Shown: positions 34,397 to 44,856 of the stretch, one piece after another
How the letters are laid out: each line of letters opens with the position of its first letter
Numbering within the stretch: position 1 is the stretch's first letter
From: Oncomelania hupensis
Taxonomy: Eukaryota > Mollusca > Gastropoda > Littorinimorpha > Pomatiopsidae
Direction of reading: 5' to 3'
Length of the DNA stretch: 64,000 bases
NCBI GenBank assembly: GCA_036898135.1
Contig: CM072519.1
Span: forward strand, 42,027,811 to 42,091,810
Program-made: the position numbers and the translations under genes
Notes under the pieces: generated by a model
Database searches by the model: none
What the model saw: the letters and a program-made list of their open reading frames with translations, nothing else
Told to the model about the DNA's origin: nothing

Positions 34397-35287
34397 TTAA
34401 CCCTTAGCCTGCTGACACGTTTTTCCTGCTCTGTGCTAAAGAAAATTTTGATTTACGATTAAAAACACACATGCCTTATTATATATGCCATTGTTGCTAA
34501 ACTATTACACCTAGATATATAAAAGTATATATCAAATGAAAAGAAATTGAATAAAGATTCCAAAGAACAGACAAAAAAAGTGTAAGATTGTTGGTTAGTA
34601 CAATTATGGGATGGAAAGTTAGGGGCCTGAGCAAACAAATTCACTCTCACTCAATTGTACACCCATTCTTGAAGTCATACGCAAAGAATTGCAAAAATAG
34701 AAATAAGAGTTATTACCAAAAATTATGTGAACCAAAATGGACTGTAATGAAAGTCTGATAAATACAGAAATAGTCTGTGTAAAAGGCAAATAATATTATT
34801 ATAGATCTAGTGAAAATAACGAAGTTTTTTTCACCTATCATCATCTGCTAAAGATTGTATGCGGCGATCTTCTTCTTCGTCCGAATCGTAATTACTCCCT
34901 CCAGCCTCCGTCAAATAAACATCATCACCCGTATCAAAATCTTTATCCTCACTATCATCATCAAAGTTTTCTTCCGGAAACATTTGCGCCACCTCTTCTG
35001 CCGTGTATGTTCTGCGTGCCATGATGGCGACGAACGAGGCGGAAAATTTCGCCCTAGCAACAAGTGCTTCGACACGTGACTTTTGTTTGAAAATTACCTC
35101 TAAACACAAAGATTTTTCTTTCCAAAGCATTACAGTTGAAGGGAAACAACTTTTGTTTCATTATCATGACCAAGGATTTATTTTATAAACGCTTTTACCT
35201 CCCTTCGTACAACGTACGTAGACATCGCACTAGGCCGGCTTTAAGCACCTCGTACTTCGTACGTATACAGCGCAGCCTAAAGGTTAA
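34397..35287 (-). mobile_element. piggyBac-like element 1, internally deleted
   Basis: TTAA flanks both ends (34397-34400 and 35284-35287). The ends CCCTTAGCCTGCTGAC and, reversed, CCTTTAGGCTGCGCTG are imperfect inverted repeats. TTAA targets and CC(C/T) ends are piggyBac hallmarks. A short N-terminal transposase-like frame lies inside (34831-35022). Two palindromes CGTACAACGTACG (35206) and CGTACTTCGTACG (35251) lie beside the right end. The element interrupts a hAT-like frame. Confidence 0.8.
34831..35022 (-). CDS. N-terminal fragment of a piggyBac-like transposase
   Basis: The frame of 63 residues starts MARRTYTAEEVAQMFPEEN and is followed by a strongly acidic Asp/Glu-rich stretch (DDDSEDKDFD, DSDEEEDRR). 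An N-terminus of this kind is typical of piggyBac transposases, whose DDD catalytic core is absent here. It is the only coding remnant of element 1. It may be a first exon or may simply have been kept in a non-autonomous derivative. Confidence 0.6.
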   Translation of the reverse strand: MARRTYTAEEVAQMFPEENFDDDSEDKDFDTGDDVYLTEAGGSNYDSDEEEDRRIQSLADDDR

Positions 35288-35648
35288 ATGAAGACATGCA
35301 TACACAGTCTGCAACGAAGGTCGTGAAGAGTGTTTCCGCACGAATTATTGAGAGATCCATATCGGGCTTGAAGAAGGTGGCTACCGACTGAACAGGGACT
35401 AACTTTTCTGGATCAGGGCAACGACTTTTGTGATGGTTGCCATTCACGTGTCGCGTCACATCGTGGAAGCCGCCATGTTGAATGATAAAATCTGCCAAGC
35501 AAACTGTACAATACACGCTGTGTTTTGATCTCGATGACGCAGTGATGCAGGGAAATTTTTCAGAATACTCTTTCCTGTACTCTTGATTTGCTGTCCTCTT
35601 CTTTTTTTCTGGGCTTTCATCGCTAGTTTTCTTTCTTTTTGGCATCAT
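35278..35648 (-). pseudogene. hAT/ZBED-like transposase N-terminus, cut by the piggyBac insertion
   Basis: The frame begins MPKRKKTSDESPEKKK, contains a zinc-binding block YCTVCLADFIIQHGGFHDVT with RHVNGNHH, then VQSVATFF and IIRAETLFTTFVAD. This layout (basic start, BED/TTF-like finger, then FF...E..FTTFVAEH) is that of hAT-family transposases and related SCAND3/ZMYM-like genes. Translation runs into the piggyBac end, where TTAACCTTTAG supplies Asn-Leu-stop. The catalytic part is missing. Confidence 0.65.
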
Positions 35649-35955
35649 GGATTCAAAATACGCCGCACACAAACTTTTCTTCTCGCGCTTTAGAACGTGA
35701 ACCGGAAACGAAAGTGTCACAGAAAGGTCGAGGTTTTGTGCACCGATTGGCCGTTTGCAAAACCACTTCACGGTGATTGGTAGAATTTCCTAACATGCAC
35801 TGGGAGCGTGATCTATTACACCGTGCACGTAAACCGAATGACCGGAACCTTGAGGTGCTACGGGAGGCACATGCGCTCAATAAAACTCGTTAAAACTGTA
35901 ATACTATCGTCGAAAATTGACTTTCCGTAGTAAATTTTCGATTTGCGTAGCTCCG
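35649..35955. other. possible 5' flank of the hAT-like gene
   Basis: Contains CCGATTGGCCG and GTGATTGG motifs; no ORF is supported. Confidence 0.3.
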
Positions 35956-35959
35956 TAGC

Positions 35960-36094
35960 CGCGTATTAATAATAATAATAATAATACAGTACATTTGTAT
36001 CGCGCGGTACCTCGCAAACGGTAAGGAATGCGAGCTCGCCGCGCTTGACAACACACGTGCAATCACACACACACACACACCTACACACACACAC

Positions 36095-36146
<52 letters not shown>

Positions 36147-36420
36147 CAGGTATACAGTTATCGAATGGTTAAATAATTACAGTAAAAACATGGCCATGCA
36201 AAGCAAAAGATAATATGAATACCAAGAACCGAGCCGGTGCCGCCACCATCCATGAACAGATGACGTGACTTGGTAAAAGATTGCATATGGGGATGGAAGG
36301 GAGGGGGAGTGAAAATTACTGAGTTTGCGTGTTAAAAAGGTGGGTCTTTAATTGGCGCTTGAAGGAAGAAAGTGAACTCCGGAGTAAACTCCGGAAATTC
36401 CTTAGTGGTTGGCAACCCTG
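35960..36420 (-). repeat. L2-like LINE/SINE 3' end with AAT tail and CA microsatellite
   Basis: AAT units at 35968-35988 are followed by the reverse-oriented tail (ACATTTGTATCGCGCGG). A CA array lies at 36066-36141. The part at 36328-36400 on the minus strand resembles the RT C-terminal region of the LINE at 8883 (FK..LK.HLF). Confidence 0.5.
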
Positions 36421-37375
36421 TTTGTTGCTTGCAGACATGAACTTTACAAAGAATACATTTTACTGGTTGGCAAACATTTACTTGAGCATGCCAAGGCAAT
36501 CACTATTGCACCATCTTCTCAAAGGAGAGTGCTAGCATTAAAGATAGCTGAGCTGACACAGTCTGGTGCACAGAAACCTTAAGCAAATTGTCGTAGATAA
36601 ATACAGCTGTGCCATGTCAAATGCGTCATGGCAGATTGTTTTGTCTCGGACTTCTCATTGTCTCAATCTATGCATTACAGTGCCGATTAGTGAGCAAGCC
36701 CTAAACACAATCTAAACTCACTTAGCTTTAAGCACAGTTGTTTGTTGTTTTTCTCTTTAATAAGTACGCTTTGGGTACGTTTTCTGAAGGCTCTGCTGAA
36801 AGACAAACTGGGCAGCTCAAGTTTACTTCTGCCAAAATTGATATATATATATATAAAAATATTACTTTTATTAAAAACTTGGAAAATACAAGATTACTTT
36901 TATTAAAACCTTGAAAAGATTTTTAACTTTTTTTTTTTAAAGAACAAAATACAGTCATGATTTTAGTTAGATCACACATATGGAAAACAAACAAACAAAC
37001 AAACAATAAAGAAAAAACAACACCACCTCATCACAAAAGCTGTCATTGTCACTGTTACATATAAGTTTAACACACAAATTCACATATTCTTTCTTTCTCT
37101 CTCTCTCTCTTCCTCTCACACAGAGAACCATCAACCATGGCTAAGCAGTCCATAATACATTCAATGATTCATCAGACAACAGTGAACAGGTTTGCTGGTT
37201 TCACTTAGCACCAGTCCCAAACATTTCCATGGCAAACTCCACTGCCTTTATAATACTGCTTCACTCACTGATCAAAGAATTACATACCATATTTTTCCTG
37301 ATAAACCTTTAGAATACCAAACAACAGTTATTTCAAACCAGACCCACACTTAGCATGTTAGATTAACAAGACTCC

Positions 37376-37422
<47 letters not shown>

Positions 37423-37621
37423 CCATGATTATCATCATCATCATAATCATCATCATCATCATCATCATCATCACCAGTTTCACTCTGATATCTTCGCAGC
37501 ATTAAAACACAGACTTACATTTCATTCATCTTATTTCTAAAATAACAAATAGATGTTTAAAAAAAGTAATAATAAGCAAAAATAATAAAAACTAAATAAT
37601 AATAATAATGACAATAAGAAC

Positions 37622-37653
<32 letters not shown>

Positions 37654-37752
37654 TCACCAAACATCCACATGCACCTACACTCCCCACCAGTTTTAAAAAT
37701 TCAAATATCAGTCCAGCCTACATAGAGATCATTGTAATCCAGTCTGGCATTT
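36421..37752. other. 3' flank and probable 3' UTR of the morgue-like gene
   Basis: No competing gene. It includes a CAT array (37378-37470), AAT arrays (37595-37650) and a TA run (36841-36855). Confidence 0.45.
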
Positions 37753-37935
37753 TTATGATTCCTCTAAGTACATGTTTGTAGGCATGACATAGTCGTGCAT
37801 GGCATATTTCCATGTCCAGATGCGAGCAATGCGTTCAAACTCCAGCCTGTCTTTCTGGTGAAGCTGGCCGATCTTAGGCTCCATGCAAACGTGGCAGTAT
37901 GGGTCTGTCAGCAGTGACTGGATGCTAATCAACAC
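37753..37935 (-). CDS. morgue: morgue-like exon 7 (C-terminus and stop)
   Basis: Acceptor GCTTGTTTCAG; encodes VLISIQSLLTDPYCHVCMEP, then FERIARIWTWKYAMHDYVMP and the stop at 37753-37755. Confidence 0.93.
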   Translation of the reverse strand: MLISIQSLLTDPYCHVCMEPKIGQLHQKDRLEFERIARIWTWKYAMHDYVMPTNMYLEES

Positions 37936-39346
37936 CTGAAACAAGCCAGAACACAATGAGAAGGGAGAGGGTTAGGGGTGGGGTAGGGAGGATGAAACAC
38001 AGTAAAAGAAGTCAATACATGAAGCTGACTGATAAAGTTGATACAATACAACTGAGCCTCAAATCCAGGTCTACAAATCCCCAAACCCCAAAATAACATA
38101 CCCGCAAACCCTCACAAAGCTGGCCATACCTTTGAAATGGTGAGCGCCAGACTCCAGTTGTGGTGGATGGAATCCAAGCCCACGTCTCCATGACGACTGA
38201 TGTTGGGATGAAAGATCTTGGTGATGAAACGCACTTTGGGGGGACGCATGGGGTAGCTGAAAGACAAAACCACAATGCGCAGTTCAAATACACATCACAT
38301 AGCATCCCAAAGCTAAGAATATCAAACACGTCTAAACATTATCATCATTATTTCCTCCTCCTCGTCACCACCACCACCACCACCATCATTCTCTTCCTCT
38401 TTAATACCACCCCCACATTTACCATCATAATCACCACTTTTCACCCACCACCAACTTCCACCCTCCTCCTGATGAACTCACCTGACAGGAATCTGCAGGT
38501 AGATGAGAAAGAGGCCTCCTTCATATGGACTACCTTGCGGCCCTGTAATGGAGGCTTGCCAGTGACAGCAGTGCCGGTCCAGTGGTGTGGCCTGGATGCC
38601 CTCAGGGGGGTCAGACTTCAGGGTCTTAAGCTCACTGCGTAGTCGCCGATGTCGCCATGAGTTTTCCTCGATGGGTGGTGTGCTCTGTGTATCATAAGCC
38701 TTCGCCTTACTATTTGTTACATTAACACAAGCACTGACACCACATTCTCGTCCAAAAAAGAAAAGATATGGGTTTCCTCTAAACTTTCAGTCATAGGTGA
38801 GAGAGGCAATAACCTCCCCCCCCCCCTTTTCCCAGGTCTAGATTTGTGAGGCAGAGCCCATGCAATCTCCTTCGCTGCTTTACCATTCCTGGTCCATACA
38901 AAACTCAGGTACCCATTCACAACTATGTGATTTGGGATGTTTGTTTGCGTGCGACACTTCATTATTTCCAGAATCGGCAGTCACTAATTAAGTGTGAGCT
39001 AGATTCTTAGTCTAACAAAAGTAGCATGGGTCCAAACCAATATTCTATTGCACTGCCCGGTTATTGTCATATCAGCACCAGCCAATACACTGGGTCTCTC
39101 TCTGACATTGGATACGTGGAAATCTAGAGAAAACATCATGCCAATTCCTTTGGTCATAATGTTTTGACATTCAGCATTGTGTTCTGAGAGAAATTGAACG
39201 GGATGAGCAAAGTGGGAAGCAAGCTCCTATTAGTGATAAAGGAAAACAGAACAAAAATTGGGAGAAGGGAGAAGGATCAAGTCACAAAGAGAGAGACAGA
39301 GAGAGAGAGGAGGGAGAGAGAAAGACAGCAAGAGAGAGAGACAGCA

Positions 39347-39378
<32 letters not shown>

Positions 39379-41098
39379 GAGTGGACAGAGAGAAAGAGAG
39401 AACACTAATCCATACCTGCAGCATCATGCTTTCTAAACAGTATCGGCATGGTGAACTTTTAATTCTGAAACAAATAAATGTGAAAAATAAAATCACTTTG
39501 TGCTGTTAAAGCAACATTATCTACTGTAAAATATATCTGAAATGTTTACTTGAACGTAAAACACTAGCATGCAAGCAGTTCAATGTCTTCTTAACTCTTT
39601 CCCTGCCAGGCATGTTTCCACGTTTGTGCCAGACATTTCCCTGGCACCGGAAAGAAAGTTCAGTACCTTAGGCATTTAAGCTACTGTTCTTTGTTAAATA
39701 GACATATTTCATATCAAAATAAAGGTAAAAGAGTGAAGAATAAGAAAAAAAACCACACAAATGTTAATTTGATTATGTTATTGAAATATATGTGTTTTGA
39801 AAGCATGTTGATCTTTTTGAAATTATAAAATAAAATAAAAATATTTCTACATACCACAGTGATAAAAAAAAATCTGGAGGAATAATTCCAATCACTGAAT
39901 CAGCTTCACACACCAGAAAGAAAATTTATTTAGGATCAAAATACACTTTACAGTTTGAAATTATATTGATTATTAGCAGAGTTTGACACACTGTCGATTG
40001 TGCCCATCACATATGCTTAGTAAAATGCACAAAAAACACTCTAAAAACGAATCAATTTGAAGAAACCACGCGTGTGTCGATCGGGAACGAAAGTAGAAAG
40101 AGTTATCTCTCTTTGGTTAAAATAAAACTTGGATTGGACTGCGCAAAAAAACGGAACGAAACGGAATACTGAAATCGACAATATATCGTCGATTGACACA
40201 AACATGGCGGCTCAGATCGACGATATATCGTCGATTGGCAGGGAAAGAGTTAATTTTATTCATAACTCAATCTCCTGTAACAGGGCCTACACTCTATGAA
40301 ATATCTAGGGGTATAAATACTTTCAAACACATTTACTAAGAGACAGGCATTTCTAAAAATGTTCTTTGGCAGTATTGGATACCCCCTTGGCTAGTATAAA
40401 TGTGCAACTTTTAAATAAAATTAGAACTTCGTAGCTGAAATGAACTCACAGTCGTGTGTAAATGGCCTTCCAGCAGCTGACTTTGAACTGAGGGTGGAAG
40501 AGTGGCCAGCGCAGACTAATAAAATGTTTCCATTTGGACTGTGAGATCTCAGCATCCAGGATCTGTCGCCAGCGCTGACACACCTGGCTCGCCGTCCATT
40601 TGGAAATGTCGTCCAGGTAGCGAAACACCACTAACAGCACTGCAAGCAGAAAACAATTTATTAACCACTGATTTAATATCCCTGTCTTGCATTTCATTTC
40701 ATTTTTGAGAAAAACTGACAAGAACTGTCCAAAACCATCATTCTATTTCATATCGTGGCTTCAAATTATTAGCATTATACTTAACTTTCCAAGACATTAT
40801 TTCTACACTTAAAATCATAATTCTTTCTCACCAAGGATTGATACAAAAATTATTTCTAAAAATGTCTTAACAAAGAACACTGAAACCAAATTGGTGGTTA
40901 GGTAAAATATATGTTAAACACAGAATTCTGACCACAAAAAGAACTACTACCATCACAAACAGGGATTCTGGAAGACACTGACACTAGATGACAACAGCTT
41001 AAGCCACACAAATACAATAACCACAAAATTTACAAACCTTCTGGTGACATTATGTTTATCAAAAATTCTCCAGGAACTCCGTCATATTCTTGAGGAAG

Positions 41099-41146
<48 letters not shown>

Positions 41147-43396
41147 TGTCAATATCTGCCTCCAAAAAGCAACTTTTGCGACAACAACAACAAAACTAGA
41201 TGGTCAAATCCCATATGACTCACATGCTCTCTATGGAATTGACAATACTTAAAGTGAAAATGAGCCCGGCCCCAGAAAGCATTAAAAAAAAAAGAAGAAG
41301 AAATAAATGGTAGCACTAAAAGTAAAACGCAAATACCGACTTTGATCTGTCTATGCTCTTGACCTTGAGATGACCTTGACCTGCTGCTCCAAATACACTC
41401 ATGTACCATCAAAAAAACTACAGCAAAAGTTATATTATGTCAAAAAAAGGTGACCTTCGGATGACCTTGACTTGGGATGACCTTGACCCTCACATGATCT
41501 CTCATGCATGTCTGATCCAATAAGCCAATGTTGTTGCATGGTTAAATAGCCATTCCACTGTACGATGATCAATTTTTAGTGTTTTCTCAAGGCCTAAAAT
41601 GACCTTGACATTCAAGATCAACGCAAAAACAGAACACATATAAAAGACCAATCTATCATCTCTAAATACAAAAAGTTTGGACTTTATATCTCTCATAGTT
41701 TAGGGTCAAGGTCACTTCAAAGTACCTATGCTAACCAACTTTGATCAGCTCCAATGACCTTGACATTAGTGAGGTTGATCAAATTTGTACAGCATGTGTG
41801 TCCACAAGTATATCAACTAACAAGTTAGCATCTCCCTTCTATGTCTCTGTCGACGTGCGCGTACAACCGGTTGCTTCCCTTTACATGCTTTGCGCTCCAT
41901 AGCGTCGTCGGCCTAAAATAATTTTTTTAGAAACTTCAAAACCCAGGGGAGTTATGGGTAGGGAAATCATTTTCTGAAATGACGTCGGCAGGACTCTTCG
42001 CGATTAGTGCATGGCATACGAGACACACGCAAAATGGCGTCACAAGAAGATTGGTTAGATCTGAATTCGTCTAATTTGACCTCGCATGCTGCTAAAAAAC
42101 AATGTAATTTGAATTTGCTTTCACAAATCAAAAGAGAGCGAGACCACAACAAAGTACAACGAACCAAGGCGACGCAAACACTCAAGGCCGACAGAACAAA
42201 AAGCACACAAAATACAAGAGGTAAGTACCCGTGACCATACAGTCAATAAAGTAGGCCTAACCACCATTGCAAAATAGGATTGATCATCACCATGATTGAA
42301 TTTTTCCACCCCACCTTCCAATCGGTACGGAATCGAGCATATGCTCAAATCATCATATCTTTGACAGAACTTGCATGTGCATTATAGAGTGTGATGCAAG
42401 CGATAAATGAACCATCACATCGAAGCGACTCACGATCGCCTGCACTGAGCTCACATATATGTGTGCATGTTTCTATAAATCCATCGTGTTCTCCTTCGAT
42501 AATTGAGCAAAGCCTTTGTTCACTACCAAAACTATGCAGTTCCTCTCCCAACTTTCGTTTAATTTCAGCCAGCACATCTTCGCGAAAAATGGCGACCATG
42601 ACTTCAACCGTAGCTAGTTATCAGTTACTTCCCTTGAACAGATTTCCCAGAATTCTCTATTCTATTTTTAGGTTTGGGATAGCTTGTGGATAAAACCAAG
42701 GGCAACGGGACCACCGCACGTCGACTGGGGGCAATACGAGATACTAACTTGTTAGTTGATATACTTGTGGTGTGTCTCATTGATATCTATCATGCATCAA
42801 AGAATCATAAGTTCAGTACTATTAATAACCTAAAAAAAAAAGAAATTTTGTGAAAATTTGTCTTTTTTTTTTTTTACTAACATTTTGTTGACCCTGTGAC
42901 CTTGACCTTGAAGTGAAGTCTTTCATTCACTGATCATTTATGAGGTTTCATGGGTATGCACCTTCTTACCAACTTGGTTGTGATAGTTGAAATATGTTCA
43001 GAGATAGTAATCCATTTGCAAGTTTTGCACAGACAGCAGACGGCAGACTGACAATTTTTAAAGATTTTTATGGACAATTTATGACTCATCTCGCACAGAT
43101 TTGCAAAAAATTTTTGTTTTTTGTTGTTTTGTTTTTGGTGGTGGTGAGAGGAAGTGAAAGGAGGGGGTAAAGTGGAGGAGTCTGGGGGGAAGTGGTGGGG
43201 GTGAGTATATAGACTCACATTGCTATGCATACATGTGAGTCAATAGGCCATTTTGCATACAATTTTAAATTCAACACAGAAACTTGCACATAATCTCAAG
43301 CAAAGAAACATGAAAGCAAACACATCAACAAAACAACAACTAACTTTCTTGAACATCAGAAATACAAACCATCCAGTCCAGGTAAACAACAACAAC

Positions 43397-43464
<68 letters not shown>

Positions 43465-44780
43465 TAATAAGAGTATTTATAGATCAAAGTCCGGAACAAT
43501 AACAAATCACCATGACAATGCTGCTGATGAAGATGATCTTGGTGATTGTGATGATGAGGATGGCAATTATTAGAATGAATAACATATAATAGACAAATCT
43601 CACCTTCAGGAGGCAATGTGTCTACGAGTCCTTCAGGTACTTGGTCATGTTCTCGAGGCAAGGTTAAGTTGCTGAGTCGTTCAGCCAGTCTGTCCATCTT
43701 GTGCACTGTACGCTGAGCAGCCCTTTGAACAGCCTCCGCATCATTGCTGGGATAAAAATCTGCTTCAGCGCTGGGTTCTTCATTGCCCGAATCATCTGAA
43801 TCAGCTTTCTGTAACAAGCAAATTCCGCAAACATCATCTTGTACATGATTTTATCTCCCGAGTTAGCTCAGTAAACTGAAGGGTGTGGGTGAAGCTTAGC
43901 TTGAATTCTGAGCACATCAAGAAAAACTGCTTTGTCATCACTCCAAATTTAATGGCTGTGTTATAAGAAAACTCGGTGTGATGAAAGACATTAGGGGTCT
44001 TTCGGAACGGGTAAAAGTGAAAGTGATTGTGTGTTCGTTTCATCCAACGAGAGGCACGCCGGGAGATTCTTACGCCGCATTACGAAACGAAACGAACGTG
44101 TTTCTGTGCGCTTTCGATTCCAGCACCTAGTTTCGTTGTGATTTTATTGAGCACACACAGGGCAGGCCCAGAGGCAGAGCACTATTATGCCTACGTAAGG
44201 CTTCTTCTAACAAATCATGATTTGACACGAATGTAACGATTAGGTTGAACTTTAAAGATGGATTAGTGCTCTAACATTGAAGATATTTTACATTCTAGCT
44301 TCGAGTTTCATTTTTGTCACATAAAACAGTTTTTGGACTGCTGATTGGTGATACAGAATAGATAGATTCTAGACAGCCATGACGGCTTTTCAGTAGCTCG
44401 TTTGAAAATACGTTTTAAGTCTGAGACCGAGTTTAGATCCCCATTATTCCTTCTAAAATGGTTGAGTAATGTACCATATACAAATTCAAATCATTTTTGG
44501 ACATTTTACAAACGATTTAATAACCAAAATGTACTCATTAACATTAGTTCGTGGAAATCAGGTTTTCCACGAAGTTTTATTCCTTGTGGTAGGCAGACTT
44601 CGTGACCTTTCACCACGGGAAGTTAAAGCGTCACATAAATTGCTGACGTCACAACAATAAGTAGTCCCGATTCACATTCACTTTCACTTTCACCCGCTTT
44701 CAAAAGATCCCTATTTTGGCCAGGGAAGTGGTGCATCAAAGTTGATTTCTGAGCAACATCCATCACTGTCAATGTCTTTC

Positions 44781-44856
<76 letters not shown>

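Larger units (their letters stand above)
41802..42770. mobile_element. TIR element with two convergent exon-like frames, superfamily unassigned
   Basis: The first 33 bp (41802-41834) and last 33 bp (42738-42770) are inverted copies with one mismatch. Similarity then continues more weakly and includes TCGACGTGCG on both sides. TGTGT flanks both ends and may be a 5-bp target duplication, though it is low complexity. It sits inside the AGGTCA-rich repeat. The frames at 42034 (+) and 42599 (-) point toward the centre. Confidence 0.8.
41150..43250 (-). repeat. AGGTCA-rich dispersed repeat, copy 1, split by a TIR element
   Basis: On the plus strand GACCTTGACC-type motifs recur (41364, 41376, 41462, 41480, 41603, 41705, 41756, 42897). 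In reverse orientation the segment matches 54640-55800, including GACTCACATG at both ends, AAGTACCTAT, AACTATGAGAG and CCCATGAAACCTCAT. The stretch 41802-42770 is absent from the other copy. Confidence 0.8.

Noticed and set aside
39194..39509. Glu/Arg-rich frames inside morgue-like intron 4
   Set aside because: GA-rich simple repeat.
42391..42693. 100-codon plus-strand frame inside the TIR element
   Set aside because: It is the shadow of the better minus-strand frame at 42345-42599.
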